Below, one piece after another: positions 48,200 through 60,588 of a stretch of 64,000 nucleotides of DNA; the first letter of the stretch is position 1; each line of letters begins with the position of its first letter. A program made the translations under genes and the position numbers. Below the pieces are notes generated by a model. It saw nothing but the letters and a program-made list of their open reading frames with translations. It did not search any database and had not been told where the DNA came from. Source of the DNA: Piliocolobus tephrosceles (taxonomy: Eukaryota > Chordata > Mammalia > Primates > Cercopithecidae); assembly GCF_002776525.5 (NCBI RefSeq), contig NC_045436.1, positions 103,436,414 to 103,500,413 on the forward strand, given 5' to 3'.

Positions 48200-48394
48200 C
48201 CATCTCTATCTTCAAAACAGATGTATTGGTTACTTATTACCTCTACTGTGTGATCTCCTCAGGAAAGTAAAAATCACTGCTAAGTATGAGCTTTACAATC
48301 TCAATTCAGTTTGTTTAACATAGTGTTTCCTTAATATTATTAATTTTTAATGGATAAATGTAACATTTTCCTATAGATAACTTTGTAGCTGTGC

Positions 48395-49060
48395 TTTTAT
48401 TCACTCAATAATATATATTAAATGCCTACTATGGACCAGGCACTATTCTAGGTACTTTGGATATGTCAGTGAACGAAATAAAGATCTCAGTCCTAGTGGA
48501 TCATATACTTAATGGGAGACAGACAATAAACAATACACAAAATGAATACATTATGCACTATCTTAGAAGATGATAATGACTATTGGGAAAAGAAAAAAAC
48601 AGTAGAGGAAGTGAAGTCAGGAGTTATAGCAGGGTGGGGAGGGTGTTGGTTAACAGTATTAAATAGGGTGGTCAGGATGTCTTTCTGAAAAGTAAATTAA
48701 AAAAAAAAATTACTGAGACAGGGTCTCGCTTTGTTGCCCAGGCTGGAGTGCAGTGGCATGATCATTGCTCACTGCAGCCTCGACCTCCCAGGTTCAAGTG
48801 ATCCTCCCACATCAGTCTCCCAACTAGCTGAGACTACAGGCATACACCACCACATCTGGCTAACTTTTTTGAAAAATTATTTTTTGTAGAGACAGGATAT
48901 CATTACGTTGACCAGGCTGGTCTCCAACACCTGGGCTCAAGTGATCCTTCCACCTCAGCCTCCCATAGTGTTGGGATTACAGGCGTGAGCCACTGCCCAG
49001 TTTGAAAAATGAAAATTTTTAATGGACACTTGTCAGTTTGATTTCCTTCTGCATATCTAG
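48395..49060 (-). mobile_element. LINE-2 3' end, reverse, interrupted by an Alu
   Basis: attcactcaataatatatat, tgcctactatggaccaggca, gggagacagacaataaacaa, and aaatagggtggtcaggatgt is reversed LINE-2 tail. Head-to-head with the forward LINE-2 copy just upstream. Confidence 0.8.
48705..49001 (-). mobile_element. AluJ-like, reverse, with no T run
   Basis: Reverse Alu body from actgagacagggtctcgct to gcgtgagccactgcccag. Where a T run should stand there is an A-rich stretch (48698-48710). Confidence 0.9.
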
Positions 49061-49213
49061 GAAGAAGACTAACAAGGAGATGCCAATAATAAAATAACAT
49101 ATACTGCTGTAGTCTCTGATTCAAATCTTTCTCTATATCCATCAAAGGATCATGTTTGAAAGGGAAAAAGCAAAGAATAGATGGGACAAGGATGCAACCA
49201 AAAATACCCACTT

Positions 49214-49955
49214 ATAAGCTGAATATTTGTGTCTCCTCAGAATTCATATGTTGAAGTCGTAATCCCCAAAGTAATGGTAATTGGAGATGGAGTCTTTAGG
49301 AGGTACTTTTAGATAAGGTCATAAGGGTGTGACCTTCATGATGGGATTAGGGCCCTAAATCTTGCAGTGCTATAAAGAAATACTTGAGACTGGGTAATTT
49401 TTAAGAAAATAGGTTCAACTGGCTCATGGTTCTGCAGGCTATACAGGGGGCACAATGCCAGCATCTGCTTCTGCGGAGGCCTCAGGAAGCTTACAATCAC
49501 GGCGGAAGGCAAAAGGGGAACAGGCATGTCACATGGTCAAAGGAGGAGCAAGTCGGGGGTGGTGGTACCACACACATTTCAATGACCAGATCACAGGAGA
49601 ACTCGCTATCACAAAGACAGCACCAGCCATGAGGAACCTACCCTCATGACCCAAACACTTCCCGCCCAGCCCCACCTCGAGCATTGGGGATTACAACTTA
49701 ACATGAGATTTGGGTGAGGACAAATATCCAAACTGTATCAAAGAGTGTCTTTGCTATGTCTCTGTTTGTCACGGGAGGACAAATTATGAACGTGTTGTGT
49801 GAAAGCCAGGAAGAAGCCCTCACCAGAACCCAACCATGTTGGCACCCTGGTTTCAGACTTTTAGCTTCCAGAACTGTGAGAAAATAAATGTCTGTTGTTT
49901 GAGCCACCTGGACTATGATTTTTTGCTAAGGCAGCAGGAACACACTAAGAGACCA
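49214..49955 (+). mobile_element. Outer MLT1-like LTR (ERVL-MaLR), forward, split
   Basis: Left part 49214-49363 has cagaattcatatgttgaagt, gtgaccttcatgatgggatt, and agggccct. Right part 49741-49955 resumes with gaagccctcaccagaaccca and tccagaactgtgagaaaata, ending ggcagcaggaacacactaag. The two parts follow MLT1 order around the inserted LTR. Confidence 0.88.
49364..49740 (-). mobile_element. Inner MST/THE1-like LTR, reverse, nested
   Basis: Reversed LTR: gctataaagaaatacttgag, ctgggtaatttttaagaaaa, gaggcctcaggaagcttaca, catgacccaaacacttccc, and atgagatttgggtgagg, ending ccaaactgtatca. No internal viral genes. It is younger than the LTR it splits. Confidence 0.88.
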
Positions 49956-51912
49956 TTACAATGTTAAGTGTTGAAACATTACAAATGTGAGCCTACGAAT
50001 CAGGAAGGGTGTTATATAGAGAAGTGCCATGTTCAAATACAATTTATAGCACCTCCCAAATGTTGAGGCATTTAACATTCAATGAATCCCTCAAAATCAT
50101 GTTAATGATCCCTCTGAAGAATTTCTGGGTCTGTCCACTTTCTATATTCTATAGATACATTTGTACAGTTTACTTACACTTAGTCCTCCAGCTCCCACTC
50201 TTTCCTCCTCAGGCAGACAGTCACAGAAACCCTCCCAATCTTCCATGGGTCCAGCAGTCCATCAAATGACTAAAAATGAAGCTGCTCTGGTAAGCAGCCA
50301 AGCTCCAAACTGATAAAAATGTTGAAATATCTGTATACCCGAACTAATTTAATTTTGTCATAAATTGTCACAATGGGCAAAGCCTTAACAAAGTTTTAGT
50401 GAGTGTGCTGGCTAGTCTCCCTTCCCACTTCTCCCTTCCTCATTCACACTCCCTTCAAACACACGCTTCTTGCTTAATCTTGCTTTACAAATAATTGTTT
50501 ATGTTTGACTAAGAAAATATTTCAAGATTAAACAATGAACATGAAATGAAAATGGACTCAGTATTTCTATCAAGTTTTTGTAACTTTTTCGAATTGGGTT
50601 TCCCTAACTTTAATTTTAATGGTTCTCTGACACCTCCCTTCACCTCTGGTCAAGGCAGCCTTCCTTTTCCTGCCTGTTTCCCCTCCTCCACCTCACACAG
50701 AGACATCCATTTCCATTTCCATTTCCTGTGCTTTTCTTATGTTCCTCACTTAACCTGGAATGTCCTCACCAGTGCGTTCTATTTTCTAAAAGTTCAGCCT
50801 CTACCTTCTTCACTCTTGTTCTCAGAAACAGCCCACTTGACTTCCATTTCATTTAGTATGTTAACCTCTCTTCTAGAACACATTAATAGAACTATATTAT
50901 CCTATTCACTATCTGCTATACAGCTGAGCTTACTGCCAGCAGTATGTTATGTTATTCTAAGTATGTTCACTGGTTTTATGCATACATATTTTCTGTGCAC
51001 AGCTAGATAGTTAAGCTCCTTGTGTATCAAAACAGCATTACATTATTCTTTATAACTTCTTTAGAATGTAGTCCAGTGCTAAGGACAAAGTAATTCTCCC
51101 TATATATAATAATATAAATAATTTTGTTGACAGCATAAATGCATGCCAGTTGACTAAACGCATTGGAAAACAACACAAAACTATGAGACCCTTTCCTCAC
51201 TAGCTGATCATTGGTCCAATGATTTTCTACAACTAAAAGGGGATTTTTCTTATAGTTTCAACTGTGGCACATTCATTATCCTCCGATGTTCTTGCTCTCG
51301 ATTATATCCCACTATCACTCCATATGCATCCTACTAGGAAAAAAGCTTCTGTCATTACTCATCCCTTTCAATGTCTCTTTTACCACTGAAAAGATGGGGC
51401 CATCCTCAACCAGTTGATCAATGTTCCATTTTTCTCACCATTTCTGCATGGTGTCCTTTCATATAAGACAGCAAGGAACTCTGGCATCTTCTCCCTCTAC
51501 TCAGTTGAAAGTGCCGCCCCAGATTTAGCTATGAACATGATTAGTTGGGTACTTTTATTCACAATAAGCATAATCCAGTTGTGAGTTAAGTTGAAAGAAT
51601 GTTATGTCAGTGAGACATCTTCAGCAAACTAAATTGCCATTTGATGTAAAACTTAAGATGTATAACAGGGCATTCAACTTATCTTAAAATAATACAAAAG
51701 CATTACAGGCATTAAAAATGAAAATGGAAATATGCTAACAAAAGGAAGGAAACAATCCACGAAGCTGAAATGACTCAGGTAAATCATTCTGCTTATTGAA
51801 TTCTAGATAGGATTGCATATTTCCTGAATAAATATCTACCTTTTCCTTATTCTGATGGTAAAAATATTGTGTAAATATCTTTTGTTCCCAAAGTTACCAA
51901 TCTGAATGCTAG
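49956..51912. other. Repeat-poor sequence, possible decayed LINE-2
   Basis: No Alu, L1 or LTR recognised. 50640-51110 has LINE-2-like pyrimidine-rich phrasing (ttcctgcctgtttcccctcc, aactcc) but too weak to assign. An open frame of 154 codons at 50546-51010 (+) shows no domain. Confidence 0.4.
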
Positions 51913-52176
51913 ACACTAATAAAAGCTGATGGTGAAGCAGGAAGAAATAAATACATTCAATATGTATTTACTTTTAGGAATTTAAAAATAGGGCATTTTA
52001 CAATTCACTTTTAATAAAAATAAAAGCTGTTGGATCCTAATAAAACACTAATAAAAGCTGATGATGAAGCAGGAAGAAATAAATACATTCAATATGTATT
52101 TAATTTTAGGAATTTTAAAATAGGACTTTTTAGAACTCACTTTTAATAAAAATAAAAGCTGTTGTATCCTAAATGA
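51913..52176. repeat. 132-bp tandem direct duplication
   Basis: Unit 1 is 51913-52044 and unit 2 is 52045-52176. Both begin acactaataaaagctgatg or gatga and share gaagcaggaagaaataaata. By eye they differ at about 8 to 10 positions. Each unit has an aataaaagctg motif near both ends (about 51918 and 52020), which may have promoted the duplication. Confidence 0.95.
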
Positions 52177-53769
52177 GACCCAGCACTCCCAACCTAGTTC
52201 ATATATTCTGAAAGATTAAAATCATGGAAAAGTTAGTCTATCTATGAAATACTATATTCTCATTTATCTGTGTATGGCTAAACATAGATGAAAGGAATCT
52301 GCTCATACCTCTGGCTGCCTTAAATTATTTGTAACATTGTCAATATATTTCCTTCAGGAAAATAAATTATAGAATTGTATTTGCTGTTGGGTACCATATG
52401 TACTGCGGATGGGAGATACGAAGTAGCAAACACTGCATAGTATATTACACTAATTAATTTGCTTTTATTCAAATTCAACTGATTAAAAGGAAATTAAATG
52501 AATTTACTCTAATGAATATTAACTCATAGTGGTTAATTTGAAAACATTCATCTCTAATTTATTTGACTTCCTGCTGTTATAACTCATCAAGTGATGTAGG
52601 TGTGACTTATTTCACTTCAGACTTTTAACATATTAATCTCAATATTTCAGGGTCAGTGACAATCAAATTGAATACAAATCCTTCATTGATAATCACATTT
52701 GCTATGACAATGGGGTAGTCAGCTCAAAATAGAAGGTTGCTAGTTTACAAACAGACCTAACACAATAATTTGATTTTTTTCCATCTATGATATGATTCAG
52801 CATTCTTATTATGATGGAATATATTTTTATTTTTAACCTCTTTCACTGAGCTAAATGAACCAGGAGTTAGCTAAACCTTCCCCACACCCGTGTAATAGAC
52901 AAACATGTTAGGTGAAGGCAAACCCTGTCTTTATTGGGCACATGCCATGATCTATGCGAATATGAACCATGGTTTTTAGAAAGTAGCAGAGAACTTACAT
53001 AGCTGTAAGTTAAGCTATGTAAAAATTAAGTCAGCATCACTTAATTTTTTATGTAGAGATGGCTAAATGCAGGAACAAAAACATCATTTTGCTTTACTTT
53101 TCACAGAAATAATTCAGAATATATAAGCTAAAATATGCATATACAATATTAAGATCTTCCAGTTGAGATGAAGTCTGGGGTTTGAATTCTTCTACTAAAA
53201 TCCCAAATAAAAACCTGAAGATTTTGCCTGAAATACACCTTGGAGTGCTATGCATATCATTTTACCTCCACTTTAATTGTTGTTGTCCTAACTGAGCTAA
53301 CAGTTGCACTTGCATTTAGTTATTACCATTAACATCTTGTATGAAACTGATAACTCAGGTATGACATGTGGGGCTGACTTGTTATTTGAGGAGTTTTATT
53401 TAAGACAAGAGTCATAACTAAAAAACAATATCAAGATGAAGATCCATTTACATGATTAGGAAAGGAAACTCTTTAATATTTTCTTATACTTGCCCAACAC
53501 ACTCTTTCTTTGTAGCTGAAACTTAACCTGAAAAAACACAGTTACGTATAAATAAATATATGTATGCATGTATACATTTGTTATGTAAAACACACACACA
53601 CACACAGAGTGAGGGGCTGAGGGAAAGTCAGGGACAGTGTCTTCAAGGATGAGAAGCCTTTTTTTCTCCATGTTTGCAAACAATAGAAACATTTTCTAGT
53701 AGTTTAGAGATTATAAAAATTAATGCTACTAGTACTATTAATAATGGTTAATAACAATACTAAAGCTTT
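52177..53769. other. Unassigned AT-rich sequence
   Basis: No gene recognised. A (CA)n run at 53590-53606 and a small inverted repeat (acttacatagc / gctatgtaa) near 52994-53021. Confidence 0.4.
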
Positions 53770-53880
53770 GATCCATTCATTCAAAAAGTGATTGTGCTGC
53801 TCTAGATGCCTGGCATACCATGGTGAATAAGACACATAAAGGTCCTACTCCACTGGAGCTTATGTTTGGTTGATGAATGA
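53770..53880 (-). mobile_element. LINE-2 3' end fragment, reverse
   Basis: atccattcattcaaaaagtg, gaataagacacataaaggtc, and ccactggagcttatgtttgg fit the reversed tail. Confidence 0.6.
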
Positions 53881-54027
53881 GTTTTGATACATGCCACTGG
53901 CAGACTGATTCCTAATCCCGTGTTCTTCCAGCACCACCTAGTTGATTTAAAAGTTTCTCCTGCCTTAACACATAGTGGTTCTTTCCCACTTGAACAGTCC
54001 TGTAGTTTTTCTGAAATTAAAGAAGAG

Positions 54028-55496
54028 TCGAGGAGGAGGGACAAGATGGCGGACTAGATGCACAAAAAAGTGCTGCTCCCACCAGAAAGACCAAAATTTT
54101 GAGTAAACCAACATAATTTGAATAGATTTTCATAAAGAAAATTCTAGGAGTAGATGGAGATGCAATGCAGACACTGAAGCTGAAGAGGTAGGAAGCTGTG
54201 AACCATCCGTGGGGTACTCAAATGCTAGGGCTAGTTCCTGGCCCTGAAAGGCTCCTGGGGAAGGAGTGGGTGAAGGAACTGTATGACTCTCACCATGGTC
54301 CTCTAGGATTCTAGCCACAGGGCACCCCAAGTACCCCATACACATTTGAGTTGGGAGGCAAATCTGCCTGGAGAGTAGGCAGAGACAGGGCTTCAGCAGG
54401 CATGGAGCCAGGGGCCTTGATGCACCTGGCAGCCATAGGCATCCATGGCCCCTGGGCTTTCCATCTCTCTCTAAGAATCTCTAGCCCCAGCTAGAAGCCA
54501 GGCCAGGAGAAAGTGGGGCCAGCTTCCCTGTGGGACTAGGGCATATCTGTTCTGCAGTCCCTCCTGCTCGCCAGCCTATCCCAGGGCCCTTGCCTGGTTA
54601 CCCAACAGTAGTGTGTGCATGGAGCATCTGTTGTTGACCAGGCTGGTGTTTTGCTCCACCTGAATATGTTTCTGGTGGCCTGGGAGCACGATGGCCCAGC
54701 ACACCAGCACACCTGGGAGCACTATGGCCCAGTACACCTGATGCCCATCCCAGGGTACACAGGATGGAGCCACCAGTAGGTCCCTGTGCCCCAGGGCTGT
54801 AGCATGCAGCTTGAGATTGCCCAGCTGAGATGTGTGGCTGACACTTGAGTGGGGGAGGAGCCCACACTCTCAGAGACTGAGGCGGTGAGGCATGGGGGTC
54901 TGTGGGCTGGCAGGAGAGTGAGGCATGACTCCTTCACCAGGCCAGTTGGGAAAGGATGTGGCCTATTTCTTTGCTGTAGCCTCAGCCCAGAACACCTAAC
55001 AAAAGAAATGTTGATGCAGTGCTAGTGATTGAAGGGTGCTCCCCCAAGGCCCAGGCGTGGACATGGAAATGGGGGTCACTTCTCTACCCCCGGCACTGAA
55101 GAGCACAGCTATAAATGTGAGGAAATACAAAGGAGCAGCCCAGCTGCCAAGTTTGAGCCAATTTACTGGCCATTACTCTTAATTACCATCTACTGGATCA
55201 CAGCCCAAGCTACAACACCAAAAATACTTTGGCGATATACTCCCCTGTGAAACAACGGGCAAGAATTCAGCCACAAATAAAGACCCTGTGCAGAGGGTTG
55301 ACCACCTGAAAATATCCAGAAATGAATACAATTGACTATATTCAATCTCGCCACAGTTAAAGAAACACTAACCCTCCCAGGTGAGAAAGAATTAGCACAA
55401 GAACTCTGACGATTCAAAAAGCAAGAGTGTCCCCTCACTTCCAAATGATTCCACTAGCTCTCTGGCAATGGTTCTTAACCATTCTGAAAGAGTAAA
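54028..55496 (+). promoter_or_regulatory. L1 5' UTR, internal promoter remnant
   Basis: 1.47 kb, clearly GC-richer than its surroundings. It includes the start motif with caagatggcgg and repeated tgggagcac/gatggccc phrases near 54685-54730. In intact L1 this region holds an internal polymerase II promoter; here activity is unknown and probably lost. Confidence 0.7.
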
Positions 55497-56336
55497 ATGA
55501 CTGAAATGACAGACACAGAGTTTAGAATCTGGATGGCAAAGAAGATATTGACATTCAGAAGAAAGTTGAAAACCAATCCAAAAAATCCAGTAAAATAATC
55601 CAAGAGTTGCAAGATGAAATAGCCATTTTAAGAAAGACCCACACTAAACTTTTGGAGCTGAAAATTCACAAGAATTTCATAATACAATCAAACTATTATC
55701 AGCAGAATAGATCAACCTGTAGAATCTCAGAGCCCAAAGACTGGTTCTTTGAATCAACTCAGACGAAAATAAAGAAAAAAAAAATTTAAATGAACAAAAC
55801 TTCTGAGAAATACGGAGTTATAGAAAAAGACCAAATCTATGGCTCATTGGCATTCCTGAGAGAGAAGGACAGAGAATAAGCAACTTGGAAAATATATTTG
55901 AGGATATAGTGCACAAAAATTTCCCTAATCTTTTTAGAGAGGTTGCAAATTCAAGAAATACAGAAAACCCAGGCTAAATACTATACAAGATGACCATTCC
56001 CAAGGCACACAGTCATCACATTCCCTAAGCTCAATGTCAAATAAAAAAATCTTAAAGGCAGTAGAGAGAAGGGTCAGATCACATATAGAGGGAACCCTAT
56101 CAGGCTAGCCGTGAACTCTTCATCAAAAACTTTACAAGCCAAAAGAGATTGGGGGTCTATTTTCAGCATCCTTAAAGAAAAGAAATTTCAACCAAGAATT
56201 TACATCCCACCAAACTAAGCTTCTTAAGGGAAGCAGAACTAAATCCTTTTCAGACAAGCAAATCCTGAGGGAATTCATTTCAACTAGACTAGCCTTACAA
56301 GAAGTCCTTAAGAGAATGCTAATGTGGAATCAATAG
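55497..56336 (+). pseudogene. L1 ORF1 remnant
   Basis: Starts ATG ACT GAA ATG, with a good match to the N-terminus of L1 ORF1p, and breaks at once by frameshift and stop. A readable piece at 55607-55789 is the coiled-coil region; the RNA-binding (RRM) stretch is near 55815-55960 and the C-terminal part near 56130-56330. ORF1p is the trimeric RNA chaperone of L1. No continuous frame. Confidence 0.82.
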
Positions 56337-57591
56337 AACAACACCTGCTACCATACAAACACACTTAAGTACATAGCCCGCAGACAGTATAATGCAACAA
56401 CTCTACAATCAACCAGCTAGCAACATGATGACAGGATCAAAACTTTACATATAAATACTAACCCTGAAAGTAAATGGCCAAAATGCCCCACTTAAAAGGC
56501 ACAGAGTGACAAACTAGATAAAAAAGTTAACACCCAACCATTTTCTGTCTTCAAAAGATTCACCTTACATGTAATGACACCCACACACTTAAAGTAAAGG
56601 GATAGAGAAAGATGTATCATGCCAATGGAAAACAAAAAGAGCAAGGGTCACTATTCTTATATCAGATGAAACAGACTATAAACCCATAACAATTAAGAAG
56701 GACAAAGAAGGGCATCACATAATGATGAAGGGTATAATCCAACAAGATTTAACTATCTTAAATATATCTGCACCCAACATTGGAGCACCAAGATTAATAA
56801 AACAAATCCTTCTTGATCTATGAAAAGACATAGACAGTCATACAATAATAGTGGGAGACTTCAACACCCTACTGATATCATTAGATAGATCATTGTGGCA
56901 GCAACCTAACAAAGACATTCTAGACTTAAACTTGGTACTTTACCAATTGGACTTAATAAGAAATCTACAGAACACTACACTCAACAACCATAGAATATAC
57001 ATTCTTCTCATCTGCATATGGAACATATTCTACGACTGATCAAATGCTTGCTCATAAAGAAAATCTCAACACATTTTTAAAAAAAATCAAAATCATACCA
57101 AGCATACTCTCAGGCTACAGTACAACAAATATAGAAATCAAAATCAAGAAGATAGCTCAAAACTACACAATTACATGAAAGTAAACAACTTGTTCCTGAA
57201 TAACTCCTGGGTGAACATCAAAATTAAGGCATAAATCAAAAAATTATTTGAAGCTAATGAAAATAGAGATGCAACTTACCAAAATCTCTGGGATGCAATG
57301 AAAGCAGTGTTAAGACGACAATTTATAGCACCAAACACCTTCACCAGCAAGGTAGGAGGATCTCAAATTAGCAACCTTACCTTGCACCTAAAAGAACCAG
57401 AATAAAAACAACAAAAGAAAATCCAAATCCCAAAGCTATTAGAAGAAAATAAATAACTAAAATTAGAGAAGAACTGAGCAAAATTGAGATGCAAAAGTCC
57501 ATACAAAAGATCAATGAAACCAAGAGTTGGTTCTGTGAAAGAAAAAAACAAGATTGATTCTAGACCACTAGCTAGATTAAGAGAGAGAGAA

Positions 57592-57609
57592 AAAAAAAAA
57601 AAAAAAAAA
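57592..57609. repeat. Poly-A run inside L1
   Basis: About 18 A following an AGAG run, in the ORF2 region. Confidence 0.85.
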
Positions 57610-58590
57610 GAGTAGGGGGGAGAACATCCAAACAAAATTAGAAATGACAAAGATGACATTACAACTAACCCTATAGAAATAAAACAGATCCTCAGAGACT
57701 ACTATGGGCCAATCTTTGCACACTTTAGAAAATCTAAATGAAAGGGATAAATTCCTGGAAACACACAATCTTCCAAAGTTGAATGAGGAAGAAATGGAAA
57801 CCCAAATAGACCAACATCAAGTTCTGAAATTGAATCCATGATAAAAAATATACCAACACATACACAAAAAGCCCTGGACCCTGAAGTCACAGCTGAATTC
57901 TACCAGGCATACAAGAAAGAACTAGTACCAATCCTACTGAAACTATTCAAAAATATCAAGGAGGAGGGATTCCTCCCTAACTCATTCTATGAGCTGGAAT
58001 CAGCCCAATACCAAAACCTGGCAGACACAATAAAAAAAGAAAATTTCAGGCCATATCTCTGATGAATATCAATGCACAAATCCTCAACAAAGACTGGTTC
58101 AACATAAATAAATCAATAAATGTGATTTACCACATAAACAGAATTTTTAAAACCATATGATCATCTAAATAAACAGAGAAAACTTCCAAAAAAAATACAA
58201 CAACCCTTCATGATAAAAACTCTCTACAAACTAGGCACTGAAGGAACACCTCAAAATAATAAAAGACACTTATGACAAACTCATGGTCAACATTGTACTG
58301 AATGGACAAAAGCTGGAACCATTCCCCCTGAGAACTGGAACAAGACAGAGATGACCATTCTCACCATTCCTATTCATCATAGTACTATAAGTCCTAAACA
58401 GACTAATCAGGCAAAAGAAAGAAATAAAAGGTATCCAGTTAGGAAAAGATGAAGTCACACTATCTCTCTTTGTGGACTGTGTGATTCTATACCTATAAAC
58501 CTTAAAGACTCTGACAAAAGCCTCCTAGAACTAATAAATGACTTTAATAAAGTTTCAGGATACATCATCAATGTACTAAAATCAGTAGCA

Positions 58591-58901
58591 GCTGGGACGG
58601 TGGCTCACGTCTGTAACCCTGGCACTTTGGGAGGCTGAGGAGGACAAATCACTTGAGCTCAGAAGTCTGAGACTAGCCTGGGCAACACGGCAAAACCTCG
58701 TTTTTGCTAAAAAATACAAAAATGTAGCCATATGTGGTGGTGTGCACCTGTAGTTCCAGATACTCAGGAGGCTAAGGTCCAATAATCACTTGAACCCAGG
58801 AAGTGGAGATTGTAGTGAGCTGAGATTGCACCACTGCACTGCAGCCTGGGTGACAGAGCAAGACTATGTTTCAAAAAAATAAAAAATAAAAATAAAAAAA
58901 C
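58591..58901 (+). mobile_element. AluJ-like, forward, inside L1 ORF2
   Basis: Diverged complete Alu; the tail is (AAAAAT)n. Target site atcagtagca (58581-58590) and atcactagca (58902-58911), inside L1 sequence. Confidence 0.93.
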
Positions 58902-60186
58902 ATCACTAGCATTTCTATCCAGCAATAACATCCAGGCTGAGCATCAAATCAAGAATGCAATCAAATTTACATAGCCACAAATAAAATGAAATGCCTAATA
59001 ATATAGCTAACCTAGGAGGTGAAAGATCTCTACAAAGAGAACTACAAAACACTGCTAAATGAAATCACATATGACATGAATAAATGAAAAAATAAACCAT
59101 GCTGATAGATTGGAAGCATCGTTATCATTCAAATGGCCATACTGACCAAAGCGATCTACAGATTCAGTGCATTTCGTATCAAACTATCAATGTTATTTTT
59201 CACAGAATTAGAAAAAATCTATTCTAAAATTTATATGGAACCGAAAAAGAGCCCAAATAACCAAAGCAATCCTAAGTAAAAGTAACAAAGCCAAAGGCAT
59301 CACACCACTCAACTTCAAACTGTACTGTAAAGCTACAGTAACCAAAAAAGCATGGTTCCGGTACAAAAACAGACACATAGACCAATGGAACAGCATAGAA
59401 CACTCAGTAATAAAGCTGCACACCTACAATAACATGATCTTCAACAAGGTCACAAAAACAATCAATGGAGAAAGGACACACTATTCAGTAACTGACTAAC
59501 CATATGTAGAAGACTGAAACTGGACCCCTTCCTTTCACTTAAAAAACATTAACTCAAAATAGATTAAAGATTTAAATGTAAGATCTCAATCTATAAAAAT
59601 CCTAAAAGAAAACCTAGGAAATACTCTTCTTGACATCAGCCTTGGCCTTAGCAAATAATTTTTGGCTAAGTCCTCAAAAGCAATGACAACAGAAACAAAA
59701 ATTGACAAGTAGGACCTAATTAAATGAAAGACCTTCTGCACACCAAAAGAAACTATCAACAGAGTAAACAGACACTTTACTGAATGGGAGAAAATAGTCA
59801 CAAAGTATGCATCTGACAAAGGAGTAACATCCAGAATCTGTAAGGAACTCAAACAAATCAACAAGCAGAAAACAAATAATCCCATTTTAAAAAAATGGGC
59901 AAAGACTGTGAAAAGCAGCTTCTCAAAAGAAGACATATAAGTGGCCAACAAACATGACAAAATGCTCATTATCACTAATCATCAGAGAAATGCAAATCAA
60001 AACCACAATGAGATGTTATCTCACACCAGTCAGAATGGCTGTTACTAAAAAGTCAAAAAATAACAGATGCTCACGAGGCTGTGGAGAAAAGGGAACACTT
60101 ACACATTGTTGGTGCAAACGAAAATTACTTCAACTACTGTTGAAAGGAGTTTGGAGATCTCTCAAAGAACTTAAAATAGAACTATT

Positions 60187-60489
60187 GGCCAGGTGCGGTG
60201 GCTCATGCCTGTAATTCCAGCACTTTGGGAGGCCGCGGCAGGCGGATCATCTGAGGTCAGGAGTTCAAGACCAACCTGGCCAACATGGTGAAACCCCATC
60301 TCTACTAAAAATACAAAAAATTAGCTGGACATGGTGTCAGGCACCTGTAATCCCAACTACTTGGGAGGCTGAAGCAGGAGAATTGTTGGAACCTGGGAGG
60401 TGGAGGTTGCAGTTAGTCGAGATCGTACCACTACATTCCAGCCTGGGCAATAAGAGCAAAACTCTGTCTTAAAAAAAAAAAAAAAAAAG
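60187..60489 (+). mobile_element. Alu (S-type), forward, inside L1 ORF2
   Basis: Complete Alu from ggccaggtgcggtggctc to an A run of about 19. L1 bases tagaacta recur on both sides (about 60176-60184 and 60490-60498). Confidence 0.94.
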
Positions 60490-60566
60490 ATAGAACTACC
60501 ATTTGACCCAGGAGTTCCATTACTGGGTATATACCTAAAGGAAAAGAAATAACTCTACTGAAAAAA

Positions 60567-60588
60567 GAAAAAAAAAAAAAAAAAAAAA
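60567..60588. repeat. Poly-A run inside L1
   Basis: About 20 A, interrupted once, within the ORF2 C-terminal region; possibly an expansion in the element itself. Confidence 0.85.

Larger units (their letters stand above)
47570..48250 (+). mobile_element. LINE-2 fragment, forward, interrupted by an Alu
   Basis: aatccttcccatctccattg, gatggcaattttgtctttca, and ccaaaaatcttgaagttacc fit LINE-2 coding remnants. After the Alu, catctctatcttcaaaacag continues the same order. Confidence 0.65.

Noticed and set aside
50546..51010. 154-codon open frame, the longest on either strand
   Set aside because: Rich in Phe, Ser and Leu with no recognisable domain, in AT-rich DNA with faint LINE-2 resemblance and no splice or start context. 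Most likely chance.
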